The position numbers and the translations under genes were made by a program. The notes below the pieces were generated by a model, which was given only the letters and a program-made list of their open reading frames with translations, was not told the origin of the DNA and ran no database searches. Below, piece by piece: positions 10,946-22,207 of a stretch of 64,000 bases of DNA. Source of the stretch: Fagopyrum homotropicum. Lineage: Eukaryota; Streptophyta; Magnoliopsida; Caryophyllales; Polygonaceae. Every line of letters starts with the position of its first letter. The first letter of the stretch is position 1. Location: positions 50,514,993 to 50,578,992 of the forward strand of contig BSWB01000005.1 of assembly GCA_033239125.1 (NCBI GenBank), given 5' to 3'.

Positions 10946-12741
10946 TTCTCAACTACAGACTACAAGATGACATGATTTATGTATGCAGAAAAAATGGCAA
11001 AATCTTTTGGGTTTGTGCTTCTAATTTTTGGATCACCTTCATAGTCATGCTTCATGATAATGGACAAGCAATCATGTATCAAATAAACGAAAAACATGAA
11101 AAGGCAATTACACTTAACTTGATAGCATGTAATAAAATGTAAAGATGAAGAAGTCAAGATGATCATGAGTATATCCAATCTAAATCACTTAGCCTCACAC
11201 ACATGGAAGTAGGTCAAAAGGACTTGTAAAATAGAAGGCCAAGAATCGTTGTGATTAGGTGGGAATTTTCTAGGCTATGTGATGCTAATCTGGGAAAGGA
11301 ACTAAACAACCACAACTTCACATTTCTTATCAACTTCCCTCAAGTGTATATTTTTCATTTTCTTTTCTTTCTTTTCTTTCTTTTCTTTTATTTTTGAGAC
11401 AATGGCATTGGTGTAGAAAAGCCAAAACCTTGGTGATTAGCCGTCCTCGGGCTTTTTCTATTTTTCGAGGTGCATCCACACCGGGCACACATACCAAAGC
11501 TCGTTAGGACTATTGGTTTATTTGACTTTGGCAAGGCACCAACACCCGATTATGTGAAGTGTACCGAGTTACTTGTCATTTAAGCCAACGTCCCCAAACC
11601 TATATTTTTGGCTACACTTTCGCAACAATTTCAGCACTTTATTCATGGCATTCCTTTCATCAACAACTTCACCCCACATTTGCTTTTCACACACATCAAC
11701 ACACTAACATGCTCCTATTCCCGGATGGGTCAAAAGAGGTCAAATTTATCTCAATTGAGGTGCTCAAGCAACATGGTCAAGATGAGAAGTAGAGAAAAAT
11801 GAATTGCCTTAATCACTCCTAATTGATGTGCAAGAACTAGCATGCAATTTCGACTTTCAAACCTCAATTAAATCAAGGAAAGCATCATAATCACAAGTCA
11901 TTCATGGAATTCAAGATAAGTATTTCAAGTCCACATATGCATTCATCAATTTAACATATAAGGCCATCCATAGCCAATCCACAAGACAAGATTCATCATT
12001 AGGGTCATATCCAAGCCTTAGAAGCACTAAAAACTTTTTTAAAATTTTCTGAATTTTTTGGATTTTTCGAAATATGTATGTATAATGCAAGACATAATGA
12101 AACATGTGGCAAAATTTAACTATCCTAGATGCTAATTATGCAAGTGATCATGAAAACCCCACCCCATACTTAGAAACACATTGTCCCTAATGTGTAAACT
12201 AAATAAAGAAGTGAAAGAGAGTCCTCACAATGTAAAATTGGTGATGCTTTGGTATTTCGGGTCACATTGGATGATGATGGTGGATGATCGATCAAGGATG
12301 GTAGAGAGCTCTTGATGTTCGTTAAGAGGTTGGAACCCGCGCTTGGCACCGCAAGCCGTCCAAGTTCCTCGTCCGCTCCACCCATGCTTGATTTGAGATC
12401 ATCTCTTTCCTTTATACAGAGGAAAAATCGCCCCATAGCCCAGGAAAATCGGCCGATTTTGTGCATGAACAGTCCGATTTTTCTGGGTGATTGCCTCCTC
12501 GTCTATGTGCTTGGATCTTGTACCTTAAATAGCTCCATGAGGTCTTCACATGACCTCCAACATCTCATAACTCATGACAATCAACAAGATCTAGCACCCA
12601 AAAACACAAAAGAAAAACAAAGCACACCAAGAGTGAGATTAAACAAAAGCAAGAAAAAGAAAGGGAAAAATATGTACCAATGGGTTGCCTCCCATTAAGC
12701 GCTTCTTTAAGGTCATTAGCTTGACCAAATTCAGGAGCGTT
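10946..12741 (-). other. 3' noncoding region of element B
   Basis: This lies between the integrase stop and the polypurine tract. Unlike A, C and P there is no post-pol ORF; a 98-residue open frame at 12170-12466 has no recognisable domain and spans the palindromes. A perfect AAAATCGGCCGATTTT palindrome lies at 12445-12460 with the half-site agtccgattttt 12 bases on. A hairpin with AAGTATGGGGTGGGG lies at 12157-12194. Confidence 0.65.
12157..12194 (-). promoter_or_regulatory. Internal hairpin plus polypurine-like tract in B
   Basis: On the - strand CACATTAGGGACAATGTG (12177-12194) has perfect six-base arms around AGGGAC. It is followed by AAGTATGGGGTGGGG, almost the same arrangement as at 1189-1227 in element P. 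Confidence 0.5.
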
Positions 12742-15700
12742 TCAATCAAGGTGAAGCGGGGCAATCACTTCCACCGGGGCTTCCGGGATGTACTTCTTCA
12801 AACGGTGCCCATTCACTTTGAAGTCACCACAATGATCTCCTCCTATCTCTACCGCTCCATGAGGAAAGATCTTCTTCACCACATATGGTCCGGTCCATCT
12901 TGATTTGAGCTTTCCGGGGAAGAGCCACAACCTTGAGTTGAAGAGAAGCACTAAGTCACCCTCATTCAACTCCTTTGGGATGAGGCACTTGTCATGCCAA
13001 CGCTTGGTCCGCTCCTTGTAGATCCGGGCGTTCTCATAAGCATCCAACCGGATCTCCTGAAGGGCGTTCATGTCTAGCAACCTCTTCTCTCCCGCTCCCT
13101 TGAGGTCAAAATTTAGCCACTTAATGGCCCAATAAGCTCTATGCTCCATCTCTACCGGAAGGTGGCAAGACTTGCCATAGACCAACTTGTAAGGAGTGGT
13201 ACCAATTGGTGTCTTGAAAGCGGTCCTATATGCCCACAAGGCATCATCGAGCTTCATGGCCCAATCCTTTCTCGTCCTTGAGACCTTCTTTTTGAGAATC
13301 CCCTTGATCTCCCGGTTGGAGATCTCTACTTGGCCACTAGTTTGGGGATGGCAAGGTGTTGCCACCTTATGAGTCACCCCATACTTAGCCAAAAGTGCCC
13401 CAAAGTTCCTATTGGTGAAGTGCTTCCCTCCATCACTTATGATCACCCTTGGTGTTCCAAACCTAGGAAAAATCACTCGGTTGAAGATTCACAACACAAC
13501 CTTGGCGTCATTTGTAGGAGAGGCGATTGCCTCCACCCATCTCGAAACATAGTCAACCGCCAATAGGATGTAGAGGTTGCCACAGGAAGAAGGGAATGGT
13601 CCCATGAAGTCCACACCCCACACATCAAATATCTCTACCTCTTGTATGTTGTTCAAGGGCATCTCATTTCTCCTTGAGATGTTGCCCGTCCTTTGGCAAG
13701 CATCACAAGCTACCACAAAGCCTTGCACGTCCTTGAACAAACTTGGCCAAAAGAAACCCGATTGTAGCACCTTCGCACATGTCTTGTGTGCGCTAGCATG
13801 CCCTCCACATGGCAAGGAGTGACAATGGCGGATCACACTCTCCACCTCATCCTCCGGTATGCATCTCCTAAACATTCCATCCGGCCCTCTTTTGAACAAA
13901 AGTGGCTCGCTCCAATAGTAATGCCTCACATCTTTGAAGAACTTCTTCCTTTGGGCATATGTCAAACCGGGAGGCACTTCCTCACACACTAGGTAGTTCA
14001 CAATGTCAGCAAACCATGGCTCGCTTCCTCTAGACACTTGGAACAAGCATTCCTCCACCATTTGCAATTGCTCATCCCGGAATGAGTCATCAATCGGGAT
14101 GTCCTCTCTTTCAAGCTCCAATGGTGGGAGTCTACTAAGGTGATCCGCCACGGAGTTCTCGGATCCCTTCTTGTCCCGGATTTCCAAATCAAACTCTTGA
14201 AGAAGAAGGATCCACCGAATCAACCTAGGCTTTGCATACTTCTTGGTAAGGAGGTAACAGATCGCAGCATGATCCGTATAAACTAAGACCTTCGCTCCAA
14301 CAAGATATAAGCGGAACTTCTCAAAAGCATACACCACCGCTAGCAACTCTTTCTCGGTGGTAGCATAGTTAAGTTGGGCATCATCTAGCGTCTTGCTAGC
14401 ATAATAAATGGCATGAGTGCGCCCATCTTTCCTTTGCCCCAAAACAGCCCCAACGGCTACATCGCTTGCATCACACATGATCTCAAACGGTAAACTCCAA
14501 TCCGGAGGTTGCATTATAGGTGCGGAGATCAAGCCGTTCTTCAACCTACAAAAAGCCTCAAGGCAATCTTTGGAGAAAACAAATTCAACATCCTTCATTA
14601 GTAGGTTAGTAAGGGGCTTAGAAATTTTAGAGAAGTCTTGAATAAACCTCCGGTAAAAACCGGCATGCCCTAGAAAGCTCCTTACCCCCTTCACCGAGGT
14701 AGGTGGTGGCAACTTCTCTATCGTCTCAATCTTGGCCCTATCAACCTCAATGCCACGGTTAGACACCAAGTGTCCTAACACAATACCTTCACTTACCATG
14801 AAGTGGCATTTTTCCCAATTCAAGACAAGATTAGTCTCCTCACATCTTTGCAATACTAATGACAAGTTAGCCAAGCAATTATCAAAGGAAGAACCATAAA
14901 CAGAGAAATCATCCATGAACACTTCCATGATATTTTCAATCTATTCCGAAAAGATGGCCATCATACACCTTTGAAAGGTGGCGGGTGCATTACACAACCC
15001 AAATGGCATTCTCCTATATGCAAAAGTGCCCCATGGACATGTAAAGGTTGTTTTCTCTTGGTCATCGGGGTGGATAGGGATTTGGAAGAATCCACTATAG
15101 CTATCTAGGTAGCAAAAATGGGAATGTTGAGCTAACCTCTCTAGGATTTGGTCAATGAAAGGGAGAGGGAAGTGATCTTTCCTAGAGGCCATGTTCAACT
15201 TCCTATAGTCAATACACATCCTCCACCCCGTAACCGTCCTAGTCGGGATTAGTTCATTGTTCTCATTGGTCACTACGGTCATCCCACCCTTCTTAGGTAC
15301 TACATGAACGGGACTAACCCACTTACTATCCGAGATAGGATAGATAATTCCCGCATCTAGCAACTTTATGATCTCCTTCTTAACTACCTCTTTCATTATA
15401 GGATTCAATCTCCTTTGATGTTCAATAGAGGGTTTATGATTATCTTCCATCATTATCCTATGCATGCACAAAGATGGTTTGATTCCAACAAGATCATCAA
15501 TGGTGTATCCTATTGCCTTTCTATGCAATTTCAATTCATTCAACAGTCTATTAAGCTCATCATCATTCAAAGATGCATTCACAATCACCGGATAAGTAGA
15601 ATTTGAACCAAGGAAAGCATACTTTAAATGAGAAGGAAGAGGTTTAAGATCAAGTTGAGCAGGACCTTTTTCGGTTGGAGATGATCCATACAATGTAGGT

Positions 15701-15789
15701 TGAGATGATTGCAAAGCCATGGAAGCCTCCTTGAAGTCCCTTGATGATTGCTCACACTCAAGTGGTTGATGCTGAAAAGACTCAGGAAA
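12742..15789 (-). pseudogene. Pol of element B: RT, RNase H and integrase, two nonsense codons
   Basis: Read leftwards, the RT region contains WVSPVHVVPKKGGM, the CIDYRKLN and DHFPLPFIDQ motifs, MPFGLCNAPATFQ, and the catalytic FMDD box (in EVFMDDFSVYG). RNase H follows (FEIMCDASDVAVGAVL, TEKELLAVVYAFEKFR, VYTDHAA). Integrase has an HHCC zinc region (HCHSLPCGGHAS, CDACQRTG) and DDE residues in VWGVDFMGPF, IISDGG and SGQVEISNRE. TAG at 14941-14943, just before FMDD, and TGA at 13489-13491, inside the integrase core, interrupt it. The RT frame differs from the gag-protease frame, so the two are separated by a frameshift in the linker. It cannot make a full-length polyprotein without recoding. 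Confidence 0.9.
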
Positions 15790-15930
15790 ATCGGCCCAGG
15801 AGGAAAAATCGGACGATTTTTCTGGCAGTGGGTCGATCTGAGTTTCTGTTTTTGCAAAACTGGCTGAAAATTTTCAGCACAAGGACAAAAATCGGCCGAT
15901 TTCTGCCCTCCAGTCCGATTTTTCTGTCTG
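15785..15930. repeat. AAATCGGCCGATTT palindromes in the protease-RT linker of B
   Basis: A perfect AAATCGGCCGATTT (15889-15902) is followed by cagtccgattttt. A second group near 15790-15830 contains aaaatcggcccagg and aaaaatcggacgattttt. The motifs lie inside the gag-pol coding region, in the linker where elements A and C carry CACCTCGGTCGAGGTG-type motifs (about 21481-21560 and 54655-54735). The B frameshift falls in this stretch, between about 15790 and 15870. Confidence 0.85.
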
Positions 15931-18515
15931 TTTTCCTCTTCTTCTAGCACTTCAAATCCAACACTTGGTAGCTCGTCCAATGCATTCAAGGCCTTGATTA
16001 CTTCATTGCTACTCTCCTCAACTCCTTCTTCCATCAAGCTTGAGCTAAGAACCCTCTCAAGTGGATCTTTGAGCAAGATCGAGCTCACAACCTCTCTAGA
16101 CTCCTCTTCTTCAACTATGTTGAATACATCTTCATCAAGGGTCGGCCCTTTCATCATTGTGGACAGCTTGAACTTGATGTTCTCTTCTCCAATGTTGAAG
16201 GAGAGAGTCCCATTCTTGCAATCTACTAGACATCCAGAGGTAGCTAGGAAAGGTCTCCCCAAGATGATGGGAACCGGATAGTCCACCGGGATATCCAAAA
16301 CAACGAAGTCTATGGGCACATAGAACTTCCCTAGTTGCACCGGAATGTCTTCCAAGATCCCAACCGGATGAGTGATTGAGCGGTCCGCCATGTAAAGGGT
16401 CATCTTGACCGGCTTTGGCTCACCTAGCCCAACCTTGTTGCAAAGTGCAAGCGGGATCATGCTTACACTTGCCCCAAGATCGCATAGGGCGTCATACTTC
16501 ACTTCTCCTACTCCGATTGGCACACAAAAGGATCCCGGATCCCTTAGCTTGGGAGGCATCTCTTCCTTCATCGTTTGAATCAACTCCGAGGATCTCTTCG
16601 TCATTCTTATCTCCCCATACTCCTCCAACTTCCTTTTGTTGGAGAGTATTTCCTTCAAGAATTTGCCATATGTTGGCATACCTAAGATAGCATCCATGAA
16701 CGGAATGTTAATATGCAATTTAGACATAAGTTCAAGGAATTTACCGAAGTGATTGTCCAAGCGAGCTCTTGCTCGTGATTGTGGGAACGGTAGTGGTGGC
16801 TTGTATGGAGGCGGTGCCACATATGTTGGCTCTACATCCTTGCTCTTGCCTCCATCTTCTTGCAATGGTTCTCCTTCATTCACCACTTGCTTCCCTTTAG
16901 CATTGTCCTTGGGCAAAGGATCTTTCATACTCAACCCGCTCCTTATAGTAATGGCCAACACTTGGCCTCTTGGGTTGTCTTCGGTCCTTCCGGGAAGCTT
17001 TCCCGGATCTCTATGGGCTTCACCCGCCTTTTGGAACACTTGTGCTTCCAACACTTTTTGAGCTTTAGAAATTGAAGTCACCGTGCTCTCAAGACCACTC
17101 AACCTTCCAAGCAATTGCTCAAACATCATTTCGGTTCTATCCTTTGGAGGTTGAGTAAATCTGGGTGGAGGTTCTTGTGAAGCTTTTGGTGGTGGAGTCG
17201 TGCTTGTAGAAGCGGGAGGGTTCAAGGCTCCATCCGGGTTAGAGTAAGAAAACCCGGGATGGTTATGGTTGGGCCGGTAATTGTTGAATTGCCGGTTGTT
17301 GTTGAAGTTCCTTGGGCCTTGATAGTTGTTGTAATTGCCCCTTCCCATGTAGTTCACATCCTCCTCCTTGGAAGATAAGTTAGCTTGTGGAAGCACTTGA
17401 GGAATTGCTTGGTTCTTCAAAGTTGTAGCACACAACTCCCTCAAGGACTTTAGCTCGTTGTTGATGGCGTCAAGCTTGAAATTGCTCATGGTGACCTCAC
17501 TCACCTCATATGCTCCCGCCTTTCTCCCTTCACTCTTCCTATGGGAGTATTTCTCAATCACTAGAGCTTGTTTCTCTACAAACTCCCAAGCATCATCTAC
17601 ATGTTTCTGCATGAAAGTCCCACCGGAGAGGGATTGAAGCTTGAATTGGCTATCTTCATCAAGTCCCTTGAAGTAGATCTCCAATAGCTCAATTTTCGGT
17701 ATGCCATGGTGTGGACAATCTAGGAGAAGGTCTTTGAATCTCTCCCAAGACTTGAACAAGCTCTCTCTATCCTTCATCATGAAGGCATTGATCTTCCCTC
17801 TTAATTCGGTAGTCTTGGAAGGTGGGAAGAACTTAGTCAAAAACTCGGTTGTCATCTCCTCCCAAGTACCAACTCGCCCTTGTGGAATAGATTGATACCA
17901 AGCTAAGGCTTTGTCCTTAAGAGAGAAGGAAAAAACCCTAAGCTTATGGTTGTTGCTCTCCAATCTTGGCGGTCTAAGAGTCTCCATCAAAATCTCATAG
18001 TTCATCAAGTGTTGATGAGGAGACTCTCCTTCCATCCCTCCAAATTGATTATGCCGGATCATTTGTAGAACTTGAGGGCGGAGCTCGTAGTTGTGGGCTG
18101 CGGGATCTCCTAAGTTCACACCCGGACGGTGTGCTCTTTGTGCCGGATCCATACGTCTACCCAAAGTTTGTGGCTCTTCAATAGCAATGGGTACAACCCT
18201 AACATTCGCCGCCGGCTGCGGTTGTGGTGGTGGAGGAGGTGGAGGTTGTTGACGATTAAGCTCTCCTTGTACAAGGGCTTGCCTAATCTCATCAATCTCC
18301 CTCCTAGTTGCTTCTTGCCTCTCATTGGCAAGTCTCCTTTCTTCCTCCAAGAGCTCATCTCTTAGCCTAATTTGCTCTAAAGCTTCATCCAATTCAGCTT
18401 GGAGGTCTCTTCCGGCCATCTCTTTCCCCTTCTTGATGCTCTTGGATCTAGATCTAAGGGTTTTCTCCGGTTCGGGATCGAATGGAGCTAAATCCTTGCC
18501 ACGAGATCTTCCCAT
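15790..18515 (-). CDS. Gag-protease of element B
   Basis: A long open frame starts at the ATG at 18515 (MGRSRGKDL), chosen because the matching Met-basic start is conserved in A (24227) and C (57399). Order: charged N-terminal coiled-coil-like region rich in Glu and Arg, a proline run, then the retrotransposon Gag core (LGDPAAHNYELRP, SPHQHLMNYEILMETLRPPR, KALAWYQS, TEFLTKFFPPSKT, GKINAFMMKDRES). An Asn/Arg/Tyr-rich region takes the place of a CCHC zinc knuckle. The aspartic protease has the D-L-G-A active site (ALCDLGASVSMIP), a flap-like segment, and ILGRPFLATSG. The frame ends by shifting within the palindromic linker. Confidence 0.88.
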
Positions 18516-18631
18516 GCACCTAAAGAGTAAGTGATGTCCTGAAAAGCAAAGACACACACCAAAGAGAGATCAAAAGCAACAAGAAAGATCTACACTATAA
18601 ACAATCACAAAATGACTCAATCTAGACCTAG

Positions 18632-18649
18632 TCCCCGGCAACGGCGCCA
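18632..18649 (-). promoter_or_regulatory. Primer-binding site of B (tRNA-Asp)
   Basis: On the - strand TGGCGCCGTTGCCGGGGA is complementary to the 3' end of plant tRNA-Asp including CCA, as is usual for Athila elements. It lies six bases inside the 5' LTR (18656-20481). It is a primer site only, not a tRNA gene. Confidence 0.9.
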
Positions 18650-18655
18650 AAAACT

Positions 18656-20481
18656 TGTTACGCTCAGGATATGTGTGATACGCAATAGGTTTTAAATTTA
18701 TACTCGTTATATTTATCCTAACTCCTAGCGAACCCGTAGTGTACGGGACGTTTGTAGTAGGGATAGTATTCCGAGGTCGAACACAAAGACTAAGGTGAAA
18801 TAGAGTCAAGCATGATCAAAGATAGTGTAAATCTAGACTAAGATAAGGTGAGGAATAAAGAAAATGGAAAACACAATGTTTTTGGGTGGTTTTTGTGGTG
18901 ATCAAACAAAGATCACAAATCAAGCAAGGTAATAAAACAACTAACAACTCAAGCTAGCAAAACGAACAAGTAACACAAAGCACAAAGTATATGATCAAGA
19001 GAGAAAAGTGGATTCTAGAGGTCAAGATTTCCGGTTATGGCATTGGACTCAAGGTTCTAAGGATTCTAAGGACAAGCTGCGGTGTTGGGGAAAGAATGTT
19101 TCACTAATGGAAGCAATTACCGGGTAGGTCTCTCACTTCACTAATCCCGCATCAAACTCCTATTACCGGGTAGGTCTCAAGAGGTTAGAATAAGGAATTC
19201 CACATAAACTGGACACTACTTAAGGGGTAACCCTCTCCTTACCGGGTAAGTCTCGGAATAGGGAAATCTCAAGCAATAATCCTAGCACACTCGATCCAAT
19301 AGCGGCTTATGAGGCTCACTACTACCTAGACTTCATCTTCTAAAGTATCTAAGATCGGAAATCATCGGGTAGATCTCTTCCCTCACTTAGGTTGATAGCA
19401 TTAGGTGATACTAAGCTAAATTAGGCTTAATAAACACTAGGATTTAACAACCTAACACCCCAATCATACAGATTCATCATTAAAGAGCAACAGAGGAGGA
19501 AATCGGGCGGATCATGGGGGAAATCGGCCGATTTACCTGATGAACAGGCCGATTTTCCCTTCTATTGTGAGTTTCGTGCATACAAATCATCCTAAACTAA
19601 CATATAAGCCCATCCTATCATCACCCAAGCCATAACCATCAATCCATCACTCCAGAATCTCAATAAACTAGCCAATAATATGCATATCAAGATCCAAAAT
19701 CTTCAAACAAGCATACATGGTGTTCATAGATGTATAATGAAAGATAAGCAAGCAAATCAATAAATCTCAACTAAATCTAAGTTGTAGCAAGACTTACAAA
19801 CTCTTAAATGAAGATCCAAAACGTTCCTAACAATCTTTGCAATAGTTCTTCAATCCAAGACTCTAAAAATCACTCAAAACCTCACTATCACCCCTAGAGT
19901 GGTGTTCTTCTTCTTCCTTCAATCCTTGAGAGTTTTTCTTCTCCTCCAATCTTTTCCCCAAATTGGTGAGCTGTGAATGAGAGTGTGGGAGAGGAGAGAT
20001 GCTCAGCAACAACCTGCAGGACCACTTATATTCTCCACCAAGAGCAAGGCCGGACAAGAGATCGTGGGACACGTGGCTTAAGTTGTCAAAGGCCCAAAAA
20101 TCGACCCAGTAGGATTAAATCGGCCGATTTAGCTGCTAGCTGGTCCGATTTTCTTCAGCAGAAACATGCTATGATCGTCTAGCCATGAGTTGCTCCATTG
20201 CTTGCACCAATAGTGGTCTTTGTGTCCTTTGTTGCTCCAATTATGCTCCTCCAAAGCTTTGGATGTGTACCATCATGAGGCTTGGCCCTCTAATGTATCG
20301 GTTAATGTCCAAAAGACCCCCGAAATACCTACAAAGCAACGCACAAGTCCGTGTAGACGTCTATCTCGACAAAATACATGAATTGAGTGCAAACGTCGTG
20401 AATTCGTTCTAAACCATGCATGAATGAGTGAGAAATCTATCTAAATGATTACCTAAACCTAAGTCATAAATCGTGTTATCA
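18656..20481 (-). repeat. 5' LTR of element B
   Basis: Nearly identical to 9079-10905; the differences I noted are scattered single substitutions plus one missing T near 19484. It carries palindromes at 19521-19534 and 20117-20130 and the conserved GCGAACCCGTAGTGTACGGG block near 18729-18748. It ends with TGTTATCA at 20481, followed by the CTTTG duplication. Confidence 0.93.
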
Positions 20482-22207
20482 CTTTGTGTTCTAATTCAAC
20501 GGGCAAATGGCAAGACTTCCCATATACCAAATTATAAGGGGTGGTACCTATGGGAGTCTTAAATGCGGTCCTATACGCCCAAAGAGCATCGTCCAATTTC
20601 ATGGACCAATCCTTCCTCGTCCTGGAGACGGTCTTCTCCAGAATTGCCTTGATTTCTCTATTCGAGATCTCGACCTGTCCACTAGTTTGAGGGTGATAAG
20701 GGGTTGATACCTTGTGGGTTACCCCATACTTCGATAGAAGTGCTTTGAACTTCCGGTTGATGAAATGCGTTCCTCCATCGCTGATGATGATGCGTGGAGT
20801 TCCAAACCGTGGAAAGATAGTTCTGTTTAAGAACTTCACAACCACCTTGGCGTCGTTAGTGGGGGAAGCGATGGCTTCAACCCATCTAGAGACGTAATCA
20901 ACTGCAAGAAGAATATAGAGGTTTCCTCCGGAGGATGAGAAAGGTCCCATGAAGTCTATCCCCCATACATCAAAGATTTCCACCTCTTGAATGTTATTAA
21001 GTGGCATCTCGTTTCTCCTTGATAAATTTCCTGTTCTTTGGCATGCATCACAAGAGACAACAAATGATTGCACATCCATAAATAATGTAGGCCAAAAGAA
21101 ACCAGAACGTAATACCTTAGCGCATGTTTTATCGGTGCTGGCATGTCCTCCACAAGGAAGTGAATGACAATGCCGTATGACGCTATTAACTTCATCTTCC
21201 GGAATGCATCTTCGAAGCATCCCATCCGGCCCGCGCTTGAATAGAAGCGGCTCATCCCAGTAGTAATGGCGTCCTTCCTTAAAGAATCTCTTCTTTTGAG
21301 AGTACGTCAATCCGCGCGGTACCTCCTGGCAAATAAGATAATTCACAATATCAGCATACCAAGGTCCTTTATTATCAGAAAGTTGGTGGATAGAATGTTC
21401 CACCAACTGAGGATGAATGTCAGAGAAGGGAGTAAGAAGTTTATTATTCTCAGTAGTCTCAGATGACATCATCTCGCCATCGACCTCGGTCGAGGCGCAG
21501 AGGCGTTGACCGAGATGTTCTTCAATCGCCTCGCTCAGTCCAGAAAGTTCCTCGGTCGAGGTACTGCAACTAGAACCGAAACTGGAGATCTTCGTCTCTT
21601 GGATTAGTTTCTCAGTTTTAGCTCCTGGATCTTCCTCCAGTGCTTTTAAGCTCCGTATATCTGCATCACAAGAAGCATCTATACCTTCCTCCATTAAACT
21701 GAAACTAATAACTCTTTCGAGTGGATCGGTAATAAGGATAGAGCTCACCAATTCTCTTGAATCTTCTTCATCGTAGATGTTGAAGATATCATCGCTTACC
21801 TGCTCCCCTTTCATGGCTGCAAGTAATGCGAACTCCACCTCATCGCCGCCAATGTTGAATTTCAACTTGGCGTTCTTGCAATCCACGTTGCAACCCGAAG
21901 TTGCTAGAAATGGCCTCCCGAGAATAATAGGAACAGGATAATCTGCGGGAATGTCAAGTACAACAAAGTCTATTGGTAAATAGAAGTTACCTAACTTGAC
22001 CGGAACATCCTCCAAGATTCCCACGGGATGGGTGATGGAGCGATCCGCCATATATAGTCGAATCTTGACCGGCTTGGGCTCTCCAAGCCCAATCTTCACA
22101 CATAGCTTCAGCGGGATGATGCTCACGCTGGCTCCTAGATCACAAAGGGCTTCACAAGTGACATCCCCAACTTGAATGGGAATGCAAAATGAGCCGGGAT
22201 CTCTCAA
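20482..22207 (-). pseudogene. Protease fused in frame to integrase in element A, RT and RNase H deleted
   Basis: The open frame begins with the protease (D-L-G-A in ALCDLGASVSIIP, then ILGRPFLATSG). It passes through a linker with CACCTCGGTCGAGGTG-type palindromes and, near 21440, enters sequence that elsewhere follows RNase H (YADIVNYLICQEVP). The integrase zinc region (HCHSLPCGGHAS, SCDACQRTG) and core follow (VWGIDFMGPF, IISDGG, SGQVEISNRE). The whole of RT and RNase H, present in B and C, is missing, but the reading frame is kept. The frame is then cut by insertion of B; its tail is at 8679-9078. Gag lies in another frame because of a 1-base deletion near 22212. Confidence 0.9.
21481..21560. 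repeat. In-frame palindromes in the protease-integrase linker of A
   Basis: Motifs such as cctcggtcgaggc, gttgaccgagatg and cctcggtcgaggtac occur within translated sequence. Further in-frame clusters lie in gag at about 22515-22600 (cacctcggttgg, gaccgaggtgg, caccgaccgaggta) and 23870-23985 (cctcggtcgagg three times). Equivalent clusters lie at 54655-54735, 55690-55775 and 57040-57160 in C. Confidence 0.85.

Larger units (their letters stand above)
9079..20481 (-). mobile_element. Athila-lineage LTR retrotransposon B, complete with perfect target duplication
   Basis: An 11.4 kb element with LTRs at 9079-10905 and 18656-20481. The perfect 5-bp duplication CTTTG lies at 9074-9078 and 20482-20486. 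It sits inside the integrase of element A, in the same orientation. It carries a tRNA-Asp primer site, gag-protease, then RT, RNase H and integrase, and about 1.8 kb of 3' noncoding DNA without a post-pol ORF. I count about ten substitutions and one 1-bp indel between the LTRs (roughly 99.4% identity). This is a young insertion, yet pol carries a frameshift and two nonsense codons. Confidence 0.93.

Noticed and set aside
12170..12466. A 98-residue open frame as a post-pol ORF in element B.
   Set aside because: It has no similarity to the post-pol ORFs of A, C and P, spans the palindromes, and lies in a region that appears noncoding.
14941..15789. Programmed frameshift or stop readthrough in pol of B.
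   Set aside because: A and C read through the linker in one frame, and the two stops in B hit catalytic domains at places not shared with C. Decay is the simpler explanation.
18632..18649. Match to the 3' end of tRNA-Asp (also at 24331, 57503 and 61632) as a tRNA gene.
   Set aside because: Only the 18-base 3' portion matches and it sits at primer-site distance from an LTR. There is no tRNA body.
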